From: Ancalomicrobiaceae bacterium S20
Lineage (GTDB): Bacteria > Pseudomonadota > Alphaproteobacteria > Rhizobiales > Ancalomicrobiaceae
Direction of reading: 5' to 3'
NCBI GenBank assembly: GCA_040269895.1
Contig: CP158568.1
Location: 1,954,716 to 2,018,715, forward strand
Length of the DNA: 64,000 bases
Position numbers and translations under genes: made by a program. This document shows positions 18,117-26,247 of the stretch, piece after piece; within the stretch, counting starts at the first letter, position 1; each line of letters starts with the position of its first letter. The notes under the pieces are model-generated. The model had not been told where the DNA came from and did not search any database. It saw only the letters and a list, made by a program, of their open reading frames with translations.

Positions 18117-18145
18117 TTGATAGGGAGCACCGAGCGGAGCGTCAA
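18117..18145 (-). promoter_or_regulatory. Candidate promoter of the DUF2852 gene
   Basis: On the minus strand TTGACG (18145-18140), a 17-bp spacer, then TATCAA (18122-18117). The short leader downstream contains AT-rich near-repeats (ATGTAAATGT and CACATTCACAT at about 18092-18117), unusual for this GC-rich DNA and possibly a regulator site. Confidence 0.5.
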
Positions 18146-18197
18146 GGGGCGGGCGTCAAGGGCTGAGCGGGATTTTTGCGCCGGAGGGCGACCGAAG

Positions 18198-18536
18198 CTA
18201 GGAGGCCGGCGCGGGGGCGACCATCCAGTTCCGTGCCATGTTCACGCGCTCCTTGGCCCGGAACGCCTCCTCGAGGTCGACCCCGTAGCGATTGGCGACG
18301 GCGCACAGATAGATGATCAGGTCGGCGAGTTCGTCAGCGATCGGCAATGCGCCCGCTTCGCAATCGATCGGCAGACCCTCGCGCTTGCGAACGGCCTTGA
18401 ACAACTCGCCCATCTCTTCGCCCATCAGCAAACATTTCTGAACCGCTGTCTGGTCGGCGAAACCGCGCTGCGTCTCCAACTCTGCGACGTAGCGCTGAAT
18501 GTCGGCAAGCGTCGCGCCGCGGCGGAGTTCTTCCAT
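18198..18536 (-). CDS. MazG-like nucleotide pyrophosphohydrolase
   Basis: A 112-residue all-alpha NTP-PPase. The metal-binding pattern is present: KCLLMGEEMGELFKAVRKREG (residues about 35-55, the ExxE half) and ADELADLIIYLCAVANRYGVDLEEAF (about 68-93, the ExxD half). Such small MazG-like proteins hydrolyse non-canonical or excess nucleoside triphosphates. The ATG at 18536 gives family length; GAGGG lies upstream. It follows the TetR gene by 38 bp on the same strand and may be co-transcribed. Substrate unknown. Confidence 0.85.
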   Translation of the reverse strand: MEELRRGATLADIQRYVAELETQRGFADQTAVQKCLLMGEEMGELFKAVRKREGLPIDCEAGALPIADELADLIIYLCAVANRYGVDLEEAFRAKERVNMARNWMVAPAPAS

Positions 18537-18574
18537 GACGGTGTACCCTCTGGTGCAAGAGCGACAGCCCGGAT

Positions 18575-19231
18575 CTACCGCGCCTCCGCCGGCCCGTTGA
18601 AGCCGAGACCCTGCAGGTAGACCAGCAAACCGGCCTCGACGAGCTCTTCCGGTGACATCGGCAGGGCGCGGCGGCCGCCGTCGTTGCGGCAGAACAGCGT
18701 CGCGATGCCGTGGGCGAGCGCCCACATGTGCAGGCTCATCATCAGCGCCGGCGGCCGCTTGCCCTCGGGCATGCGCGCCGACAGGCGCTCGGAGGCGAGG
18801 CGCAGCACGCCGAAGGCGCGGTCGGCGGCGGTGCGCAGTTCGACCGACCGATCGAGCGGCACACCCGCTTCGAACATGGCCGAATAGAGCGCCGGCTCGT
18901 CACGCGCGAAGGTCAGATAGGCGCGGCCGACCGCCTCGAAGGCGGTGAAGGCGTCGGGACGGCCCTCGTTCCAGGCCAGTTCAAGTGCGCGGGTCAGCTC
19001 GTCGAAGCCGCGCCGCGCGACATCGGCGATCAGGTCGTCGCGGTCGCGGAAGTGGCGGTAGGGCGCGGCCGCGCTGACACCGGCGGCCCGCGCGGCCTCG
19101 GCGAAGGTGAAGCCCATGGCCCCTTTCTCGGCGATCAGCGACAACGCGGCGCTCACCAGCGCCTCACGCAGGTTGCCGTGGTGGTAGCCGCGTTCCTTGT
19201 CGGGGTGTTCGGGTTTCTTCGACCAGCTCAT
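18575..19231 (-). CDS. TetR/AcrR-family transcriptional regulator
   Basis: A 218-residue repressor-type protein. The N-terminal helix-turn-helix is clear (LREALVSAALSLIAEKGAMGFTFAEAARAAGVSAAAPYRHFRDRDDLIADVARRGF, about residues 21-76). The C-terminal ligand domain resembles the TetR_C_13/WHG type (LTFARDEPALYSAMFEAGV, then MMSLHMWALAHGIATLF). Co-directional with the MazG-like gene. The 233-bp upstream gap separates it from the divergent chemoreceptor gene. No ligand can be inferred. Confidence 0.9.
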   Translation of the reverse strand: MSWSKKPEHPDKERGYHHGNLREALVSAALSLIAEKGAMGFTFAEAARAAGVSAAAPYRHFRDRDDLIADVARRGFDELTRALELAWNEGRPDAFTAFEAVGRAYLTFARDEPALYSAMFEAGVPLDRSVELRTAADRAFGVLRLASERLSARMPEGKRPPALMMSLHMWALAHGIATLFCRNDGGRRALPMSPEELVEAGLLVYLQGLGFNGPAEAR

Positions 19232-19464
19232 GTGAAGAGGTCTTACATGACGGATCGACCGCCGTCGACCGGGCCGCGCAACGCCTCCAAGGCGAGCGAT
19301 CGGCCGAGAACCTCACCCGCTCGTCGGGCCAGGGTTCCACCTGACATCGCGGCATCCCTCTACTGAGGTCGAGGACGAGACAAGTCATTTATGGTTACCA
19401 AGTCGAACATTATTTAAGATTTCAGGCCGATCCTCCGTTCCGACATTCGACGGGAGACGAGATC

Positions 19465-21147
19465 ATGATTCGGTTCGGCGGGATCACGCGGCAGTTCGGG
19501 ATCGTCGTGGTGTTGAGCACGCTCGTCATCATGGCGATCTTCGCCGTGACGATCGTACAGGTGCGCAACACCATGCTCGAACAGAAGCGCAGTGACATCA
19601 GGCACTCCGTCGAAGCGGCCACCTCGATCGTCGAGGGCTTCCGGCAGCGCGCCGAAAAGGGCGAACTGTCGGTCGAGGCCGCCAAGTCGATGGCGATGGA
19701 GGGCCTGCGCGCGGCCCGCTTCGACGGCGGCAACTACTATTCGATCTACGACTTCGACGGCGTGACGCTCATGCACCCGATCCGCAAGGATCTCGAGGGT
19801 AAGAACAACTCGGGGCTCAAGGACGCCAACGGCTTTCTGATGATCCAGGACTGGATCCGGATCGGGCGCGGGCCGGGCGCCGGCTTCTCGGAATACCTCT
19901 GGGTGAAGCCGGGCGACGCGGAGGCCACCGTCAAGGTCGCCTACGTCGCGGGCGTCAAGGGCTGGAACTGGCTGATCGGCGCCGGACTGCACGTCCACGA
20001 CGTCGACCGCGCGCTCGTCGGCATCGTCGGCCAGATCTCGGCCGTCGCGCTGCCGCTGTTCGCGGTCACGATCGGGCTCGCGGTCTGGATCGGCCGGCGC
20101 ATCTCCACGTCGCTCGCCGACCTGACCGGGACGACCGAGCGACTCGCCGCCGGCGACCTCTCGGTCGAGATCCATGCCGCCGACCGACGCGACGAGGTCG
20201 GCGTCATGGCGCGCGCGCTCGAAGTGTTTCAGCGGAATCTGCTCGCCAAGCGCGACGCGGACGCGGCCGCGGCGGCCGAGGCCGATGCGCGCGTCCGGCG
20301 CTCCGAACTGCTCGATCGGCTGACCCGGGCATTCGAAGAGAAGACCGTGACGCTCGGGCGCGCACTGCAATCGGCCGCGGAACGGCTGCAGACGAGCGCG
20401 GTGACGATGTCGCGCACCGCCGATGACACCGCCCGCCAATCGGTCGAAGGCCTTTCCGCCGCATCGACCACCGGCGCCAACGTGCGCAGCGTCGCGGCGG
20501 CGGCCGAAGAGCTTTCCACCTCGGTGCGCGAGATCGCGCAGCAGGTCGCCATGTCGTCGGCCGTCGCCGCCAAGGCCGTGGCCGAGACCGGCAAGACCGA
20601 CGCCGCGGTCGACGCGCTCGAACGCGGCGCGCAGAAGATCGGCGACGTCGTCGCGCTGATCAACACGATCGCCGAGCAGACCAACCTGCTCGCCCTCAAC
20701 GCCACGATCGAAGCGGCGCGCGCAGGCGAGGCCGGCAAGGGCTTCGCCGTGGTCGCGGCCGAGGTCAAGGCGCTGGCGGGTCAGACGACCAAGGCGACCG
20801 AGGAGATCGACGGCCAGATCCGCGAGATCCAGGACATGACCCGGACCGTGGTCGGCGCCGTCCGCGAGATCCGCTCGGTCATCGAGGAGATCTCGGTGAT
20901 CTCCGGCGCGATCGCCTCGGCGATGACCGAGCAGGACGCCACGACTACCGAGATCGCGCGTTCCGTCCACGATGCCGCGCGCGGCACGACGATCGTCACC
21001 GACAACATCACCGCCGTCGACGCCGCGGCGCGCCACACCGGGGCCGCCGCCCAGGAGGTCCGTGGCGCCGCCGATGACGTCGCCCGGCAGTCGACCGTGC
21101 TGCAGGCGGAAGTCGACGCGTTCCTGGCGCAGATCCGCGCGGCCTGA
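19465..21147 (+). CDS. Methyl-accepting chemotaxis protein with single Cache domain
   Basis: A chemoreceptor of 560 residues: N-terminal membrane helix (about 11-32), periplasmic sCache_2 domain (about 35-185; [34 protein letters not shown] and [16 protein letters not shown] are typical), second helix (about 190-210), HAMP ([23 protein letters not shown], 213-265) and a long cytoplasmic coiled coil with the signalling tip [37 protein letters not shown] (about 405-441). sCache domains often sense small carboxylates; the ligand is unknown. No che genes are nearby and no C-terminal CheR-binding pentapeptide is seen. Confidence 0.96.
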   Translation: MIRFGGITRQFGIVVVLSTLVIMAIFAVTIVQVRNTMLEQKRSDIRHSVEAATSIVEGFRQRAEKGELSVEAAKSMAMEGLRAARFDGGNYYSIYDFDGVTLMHPIRKDLEGKNNSGLKDANGFLMIQDWIRIGRGPGAGFSEYLWVKPGDAEATVKVAYVAGVKGWNWLIGAGLHVHDVDRALVGIVGQISAVALPLFAVTIGLAVWIGRRISTSLADLTGTTERLAAGDLSVEIHAADRRDEVGVMARALEVFQRNLLAKRDADAAAAAEADARVRRSELLDRLTRAFEEKTVTLGRALQSAAERLQTSAVTMSRTADDTARQSVEGLSAASTTGANVRSVAAAAEELSTSVREIAQQVAMSSAVAAKAVAETGKTDAAVDALERGAQKIGDVVALINTIAEQTNLLALNATIEAARAGEAGKGFAVVAAEVKALAGQTTKATEEIDGQIREIQDMTRTVVGAVREIRSVIEEISVISGAIASAMTEQDATTTEIARSVHDAARGTTIVTDNITAVDAAARHTGAAAQEVRGAADDVARQSTVLQAEVDAFLAQIRAA

Positions 21148-21174
21148 TCCGCGCCAGCCGACCCGATCCGGACC

Positions 21175-21197
21175 GCGGGGGCGTTACGCGCCCCCGC
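21175..21197. terminator. Hairpin shared by convergent chemoreceptor and cyclodeaminase genes
   Basis: A perfect 9-bp G/C stem (21175-21183 with 21189-21197) with a 5-nt loop. The stop codon of the minus-strand gene (21184-21186) lies in the loop, and the plus-strand chemoreceptor stop is 28 bp upstream. Probably a bidirectional terminator, although T-runs are poor. Confidence 0.6.
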
Positions 21198-22155
21198 TCT
21201 CGTCCGTGCCGGTCGCGAAACGGTAGAATGCGACGGCCGTCATCAGATCCAGGTGGCCGCCGCCGGCGTTCTTGAACAGCGTGATCTCGTCGTCGGCGCG
21301 CCGGCCGGGCGCCCAGCCCCGGCAGAGGTCGTAGAGGTCGCCGACAATGTCCTCGGGGCGCAAAGCACCGCTCGCGATCGGACCGGCGATGTCGCCGCAA
21401 TCCTTCACCGTGAACTGCCGGGTGTCGACGAAGACGCGGGCGTGCCGGACCGCGTCGTCGTCGGCCTCGCGCATCGCCGGGGTGAAGCCGCCGACCAGAT
21501 CGACGTGGGTTCCCGGCCGCAGCCGCGCGCCGAGGACGATCGGTACGGTCGACGACGTGACCGCTGTCACGATGTCGGCGGCGCCGACCGCCGTATCGGC
21601 ATCGACGGCCACGACGGCATCGAGGCCGTCCTCGCGAAGCCGCGCCACGAGCCGTTCGACCTTTTCGGCGGTCCGGTTCCAGACCACGATTCGCTCGATC
21701 GACGGGCGCACGGCCCGGAGCGCCGCGATCTGGGTCGCGGCCTGCGCGCCGGCGCCGAGGCAGGCGAGGACGCGGGCATCCGGCCGGGCGAGATACCGGG
21801 CCGCGAGCGCGCTGTCTGCCGCCGTCTTCATCATGGTGAAACAATCGCCGGTCAGAACGGCGAGCGGTCGCCCGTCGGCGCCGTCGAACAGCACGTAGAC
21901 GGTGGCATTGGTCGGCCGTCCGACCGCGGCATTGCCGGGGAAGACCGAAACGAGCTTGGCGCCGGCATAGGCGCCGAACCGCCACGCCGGCCAGACCAGC
22001 AGATGGTTCGGGCCGCCGGGCTCATCGGCGCGCGGCTCGGTCAGCAGCGCGCGCTCGACGCGGTCCACTCCGTTGCGATGGTCCTTGTCGAGGGCGGCGA
22101 CGAGGGCGTCGAGACCGAGTTGAGGACCGAGAATGTCGCAGTCGAGCGCGATCAT
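21184..22155 (-). CDS. Ornithine cyclodeaminase / mu-crystallin family protein
   Basis: A 323-residue NAD(P)-binding protein. The N-terminal part has WPAWRFGAYAGAKLVSVFPGNA and TGDCFTMMKTAADSALAARYLARPDARVLACLGAGAQA, i.e. the family KTAA-x-S-x-L segment followed by a Rossmann GxGxxA (near residues 109-141). Members include ornithine cyclodeaminase, alanine dehydrogenase, delta1-pyrroline-2-carboxylate reductase and L-2,3-diaminopropionate synthases, so the reaction is uncertain. ATG 22155 is preferred over TTG 22170 because GGAG lies 6 nt before it. Divergent from the ABC transporter operon, which could supply its substrate. Confidence 0.88.
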   Translation of the reverse strand: MIALDCDILGPQLGLDALVAALDKDHRNGVDRVERALLTEPRADEPGGPNHLLVWPAWRFGAYAGAKLVSVFPGNAAVGRPTNATVYVLFDGADGRPLAVLTGDCFTMMKTAADSALAARYLARPDARVLACLGAGAQAATQIAALRAVRPSIERIVVWNRTAEKVERLVARLREDGLDAVVAVDADTAVGAADIVTAVTSSTVPIVLGARLRPGTHVDLVGGFTPAMREADDDAVRHARVFVDTRQFTVKDCGDIAGPIASGALRPEDIVGDLYDLCRGWAPGRRADDEITLFKNAGGGHLDLMTAVAFYRFATGTDESGGA

Positions 22156-22435
22156 GTCGAACTCCGGCAAGAAAGTGCGCGGGAAAGCGGCTTTTATCGT
22201 ATTCGTAGCCTAGTGTCGGGATCGAGTCCCGATTTCTTTTGTGCGCCTGCAACCGGCCGACGCTTTCGACGTCCGGATTGCTATTTCGTCTTAGAATTGT
22301 TCGCGCGCCCAAAGACTCCACTGCCTACACAACTCTCAAAAAATCTAAAAGATGCCGCTAGACACTGCGGCACATACGCAGATACGCTGCCCACCACTCC
22401 GCGCATGGCAGTGTCGCAGCGCGGTCTGAGGGCGT

Positions 22436-24112
22436 ATGTCTATGAGCAACGACAAGAAGATCCCGCACATCGACAAGCTGTCGCGCCAGCTGGCTGACAA
22501 GACCATGGATCGCCGCGAGTTCGTGCGCTACGCCGCGCTGCTCGGCATGGCCGCCCCTGCGGCCTATGCGCTCGCCGGGTCGATCACCGGCGAGCCCTTC
22601 GCGCCGCCGGCTTCGGCGCAGACCACGCTGCCCAAGGGCGGCATTCTGCGCATCGGCAACCGCGTCAAGGAAATCAAGAGCCCGCACAGCTACTCCTGGG
22701 GCGGCTACGACTCCAACATGTCCCGTCAGGTGCTCGAGTACCTGACCTATACGGACATCGACGGCGTCACCAAGCCGTATCTCTGCGAGAGCTGGACCGT
22801 CTCAGACGACCTGAAGACCTGGACGTTCAAGATCCGCAAGGGAATCAAGTGGCGCAAGGGTTCCGACTTCACCGCGGAGCATGCGGTGTGGAACCTCAAG
22901 CGCGTGCTCGACCCGGCGGTCGGCTCCTCGATGATCGGCCTGATGAAGGGCTATCTGCTCAACGAGAAGACCGGCGCCGACGGCAAGGCGACCACCGAGA
23001 TCTGGGCGCCGAACGCGATCGAGATCGTCGATCCGCTGACCTTCCGCATCAACTGCAAGGTGCCGCAGGTCGCGGTGCCCGAGCATCTGTTCCATTACCC
23101 GATGGCGATCATGCACCCGTCGGAGAACGGCGTGTTCGGCGTCGGTTCGGACGGCACGGGTGCCTTCGAGCTGACCGAGTTCGAGCTCGGCAAGAAGGCG
23201 GTGTTCAAGAAGAACCCGAACTACTGGGGCGGCGCCGTCGCGCTCGACGGCATGGAGCACATCGACACCGGTGACGATCCGACCGCCGCGATCGCCGCGC
23301 TGGCGTCGAAGCAGCTGCACGGCCTCGTGTTCGCCGACCCGATCCAGTACGAGGCGTTGAAGGCGCAGCCGCACCTCGCCTTCTACGACGTCGCGACCGC
23401 CGAGACGGCCGTCATGCGCATGCGGCCGGACGCCAAGCCCTTCGACAATCCGAAGGTCCGCAAGGCGCTGCGCCTCGCCTCCGATCCGGCGGCGACCGTC
23501 AAGATCGCGCTGCAGGGCCTCGGCCTCGGCGGCGAGCATCACCACTGCTCGCCCGCGCATCCCGACTACGCCAAGATCGCGCCGTTCCCGCGCGACGTCG
23601 CCGGCGCCAAGAAGCTGCTCGCGGAGGCCGGCTTCCCGAACGGTGTCGACGGCGAGATCTTCTGCCCGACCGACAATCCGTGGATCCAGACCATGGTCGA
23701 GGCGTCGGTCGAGCAGTGGAAGGAAGCGGGCATCCGCATCAAGATCACCTTGATGCCGGGCGCGCAGTATTGGGACGTGTGGACCAAGGTGCCGTTCGGC
23801 GCCACGATCTGGTACCACCGGCCGCTGTCGATCATGTGCCTCGGTCTTGCCTACCGTACGGGCGTTCCGTGGAATGAGTCTGGCTATTCCAACAAGGAGT
23901 TCGACGAGATCCTGACGGTCGCCGAAGGCACCGTCGACCTCGCCAAGCGCAAGGAACTGGTCGCCAAGCTCGAGAAGATCATGCAGGACGACGGCCCGAT
24001 CGTGCAGCCGATCTTCCGCTCGACCTTCACCTTCATGGACAAGAAGGTGAAGGGCTTCACGATGCATCCGACCAACTACCTGTTCGGCTGGAAGATCGGC
24101 CTCGAGGCCTGA
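22436..24112 (+). CDS. ABC transporter substrate-binding protein, SBP_bac_5 type (Tat-exported)
   Basis: Periplasmic binding protein of a peptide/nickel/opine-class importer. The 558-residue product has an unusually long n-region and a twin-arginine motif (DRREFVRYAALLG near residues 25-37), suggesting Tat export, then the SBP_bac_5 fold: VLEYLTYTDIDGVTKPYLCESWTVSDDLKTWTFKIRKGIKWRKGSDFTAEHAVWNLKRVLDP (about 98-160). First gene of an operon with two permeases and a fused ATPase. Two start codons (22436, 22442) are in frame; the first is used here. The ligand is not evident. Confidence 0.92.
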   Translation: MSMSNDKKIPHIDKLSRQLADKTMDRREFVRYAALLGMAAPAAYALAGSITGEPFAPPASAQTTLPKGGILRIGNRVKEIKSPHSYSWGGYDSNMSRQVLEYLTYTDIDGVTKPYLCESWTVSDDLKTWTFKIRKGIKWRKGSDFTAEHAVWNLKRVLDPAVGSSMIGLMKGYLLNEKTGADGKATTEIWAPNAIEIVDPLTFRINCKVPQVAVPEHLFHYPMAIMHPSENGVFGVGSDGTGAFELTEFELGKKAVFKKNPNYWGGAVALDGMEHIDTGDDPTAAIAALASKQLHGLVFADPIQYEALKAQPHLAFYDVATAETAVMRMRPDAKPFDNPKVRKALRLASDPAATVKIALQGLGLGGEHHHCSPAHPDYAKIAPFPRDVAGAKKLLAEAGFPNGVDGEIFCPTDNPWIQTMVEASVEQWKEAGIRIKITLMPGAQYWDVWTKVPFGATIWYHRPLSIMCLGLAYRTGVPWNESGYSNKEFDEILTVAEGTVDLAKRKELVAKLEKIMQDDGPIVQPIFRSTFTFMDKKVKGFTMHPTNYLFGWKIGLEA

Positions 24113-24146
24113 TCGGGTCGGCGCTCGACGCGGACCAGAACAACAA

Positions 24147-24177
24147 CGAGGAGCGGCCCGTCGCGGGCCGCTCCTCG
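24147..24177 (+). terminator. Very strong hairpin between binding-protein and permease genes
   Basis: A perfect 14-bp stem (24147-24160 with 24164-24177) and a 3-nt loop, 34 bp after the binding-protein stop. It may be a partial terminator or 3' stabiliser that raises the amount of binding protein over membrane components, as known for other ABC operons. Confidence 0.65.
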
Positions 24178-24316
24178 GACTTTGCCGACCACCGAGCAAA
24201 AGAGCCGGCAATGTGGAATCCGCGTTTTCTCGGATCTCCGGCGCGCGGTCGGATTCGGAATAGTCGCCGCCCTGACGTCGTGATCAGATAAATGGAAGGG
24301 GCGATATGACCTCGGT

Positions 24317-25351
24317 ATGGGAGAGCGCGGCGTCAACATGATCCAGGCGATCGGCAAAAAGCTTTTGACCACCGTGCTGACGCTGCTGGCGGCCTCGTTC
24401 CTCGTGTTCGCGACTGCCGAGTTCTCGCCCGGCAACGTCGCCCGCAAGACGCTCGGGCCCTTCGCCTCCCAGCAGTCGGTCGACATTCTCTACGAGCGCC
24501 TGCAGCTCAACGATCCGCTGCCGATCCGCTACGCGCGCTGGCTCGGCGTCCTGCTCGGTCTCAAGGCCGATCCGCTGCAGGATCCGGTGCTGAAGCTCGA
24601 CTTCAAGGATCCGCGCGGCGACCAGTACTTCGGCAATTTCGGCTATTCGACGCTCTACAAGGCGCCGGTCAACGACGTGATCTGGGGCCGGCTCGCCAAC
24701 ACCGGCCTGCTCGCCGGCCTCGCCTTCGCGATCATCGTGCCCTTGTCGCTGTCGCTCGGCATCCTCGCCGGCATGCGCGAGGGCGGGCCACTCGACAGAT
24801 CCATATCGATCTTCGGCATCGTCACCACCTCGATCCCGGAATTCGCCTCCGGCGTCTTCCTGGTGGCGGTCTTCGTGGTCTGGCTCGGCTGGCTGCCCGG
24901 CACTTCGCCGCTGGCCGGCTCGACCGGCTGGCCGGTCTGGACGCAGCTCGTGCTGCCCGTCACCGTGCTCGTGCTCTACGACTCCGGCTACCTGATCCGC
25001 ATGGTGCGCGGTTCGATGGCCGAGGTCATGGCCAAGCCCTACATCCGCACCGCGATCCTGAAAGGCCTGCCGTTCCGCGAGGTCGTGACCCGCCACGCGA
25101 TGCGCAACGCCATGATCGCGCCGTTCACAGTCATCCTGTTGCAGATCAACTTCCTGATCTCCGGCGTGGTCGTCACCGAACTCGTGTTCGCCTATCCCGG
25201 CTTCGGCCGCATGATCCTCGACGCCTCGCTGTTCGGCGATATCGCGCTGATCGAGGCGGCAACGCTGATCGCGCTCGTCGTCGCGATCACCACCCAATTC
25301 CTGGGCGACCTCGGCTACGCCCTGCTCAACCCGCAGATCCGGCTGTCATGA
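24317..25351 (+). CDS. ABC transporter permease (DppB type)
   Basis: A 344-residue inner-membrane permease with about six helices. It has the DppB/OppB N-terminus (KKLLTTVLTLLAASFLVFATAEFSPGNVARKTLGP, about residues 14-50), a periplasmic insert, and the cytoplasmic EAA-type coupling loop YIRTAILKGLPFREVVTRHAMRNAMIAPFTVI (about 236-268). Starts at 24317 or 24338 are both possible; neither has an ideally placed ribosome site. Its stop overlaps the next permease start (ATGA), showing tight coupling. Confidence 0.92.
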   Translation: MGERGVNMIQAIGKKLLTTVLTLLAASFLVFATAEFSPGNVARKTLGPFASQQSVDILYERLQLNDPLPIRYARWLGVLLGLKADPLQDPVLKLDFKDPRGDQYFGNFGYSTLYKAPVNDVIWGRLANTGLLAGLAFAIIVPLSLSLGILAGMREGGPLDRSISIFGIVTTSIPEFASGVFLVAVFVVWLGWLPGTSPLAGSTGWPVWTQLVLPVTVLVLYDSGYLIRMVRGSMAEVMAKPYIRTAILKGLPFREVVTRHAMRNAMIAPFTVILLQINFLISGVVVTELVFAYPGFGRMILDASLFGDIALIEAATLIALVVAITTQFLGDLGYALLNPQIRLS

Positions 25352-26226
25352 CCGCGACCGAAGCCCCCTCCCCGCCGCCCGCCCGCGTGGTCGCCGACCG
25401 GCCGCCGTCGCTGTTGCGCCGCCTGCCGCGCTCGCGCGTCGCGATGATCGGCCTCGGCATCATCATCTTCTGGGCGGTCGTCGCGATCGTCGCGCCGCTC
25501 TTGCCGCTCGATCCGCCGAACAAGCAGTTCCTGGCCGCGATGGGCAATCCCGGCCCGTCGGCCACGCACTGGCTCGGCGTCGACATCAAGGGCCGCGACA
25601 TCCTCGCGCGCATCGCCTTCGGGGCGCAGCGCGTGCTCGGCGTCGCGCCGCTCGCCGCGCTCTGCGCCTACCTGGTCGGCTGCCCGCTCGGGCTGATGGC
25701 CGGCTACTACGGCGGCAAGGTCGACATGGTGATCAGCCGCGTCTGCGACGTCATTCTGTCGTTCCCGGTCATCGTGCTCTACGTGATCCTGATCGCGACC
25801 GTCGGGCCGTCGATCCTCAACATCATCCTGGCGGTGGTGATCGCGTCGGGCCCGGGCATCGCACGCATCGTGCGCGGCCTGACGCTCGAGCAACGCCACC
25901 TCGACTATGTGGCCGCGGCCGAACTTCGGCGCGAGTCGGCGTTCCACATCATGTTCATCGAGCTCCTGCCGAACTGCCGCGGGCCGCTGATCACCGATTT
26001 CTGCCTGCGCGTCGGCTACACGATCATCACGATCGGCATCCTCGGCTTCCTCGGCCTCGGCCTGCCGCCGCCGGATCCGGACTGGGGCACCATGGTCAAG
26101 GAAGGCACCGCGATGATCTCGGTCCGGCCGCACATGTCGCTGTTCCCGGCGATTGCGATCGTGACGTTGGTCCTCGGCTTCAACCTGCTCGCCGACGGCC
26201 TGCGCGAGCTGACCCTCAACGACTGA
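25348..26226 (+). CDS. ABC transporter permease (DppC type)
   Basis: A 292-residue partner permease. It shows the DppC pattern: a proline-rich cytoplasmic N-terminus, a first helix (MIGLGIIIFWAVVAIVAPLLPL), the HWLGVDIKGRDILARIAFGAQ segment (about residues 73-93), and the EAA loop LEQRHLDYVAAAELRRESAFHIMFIELLPNCRGPL. Starts within the stop of the DppB-type gene (4-bp overlap). Confidence 0.93.
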   Translation: MTATEAPSPPPARVVADRPPSLLRRLPRSRVAMIGLGIIIFWAVVAIVAPLLPLDPPNKQFLAAMGNPGPSATHWLGVDIKGRDILARIAFGAQRVLGVAPLAALCAYLVGCPLGLMAGYYGGKVDMVISRVCDVILSFPVIVLYVILIATVGPSILNIILAVVIASGPGIARIVRGLTLEQRHLDYVAAAELRRESAFHIMFIELLPNCRGPLITDFCLRVGYTIITIGILGFLGLGLPPPDPDWGTMVKEGTAMISVRPHMSLFPAIAIVTLVLGFNLLADGLRELTLND

Positions 26227-26247
26227 CGAGCGGAAACGAGACGCGCC

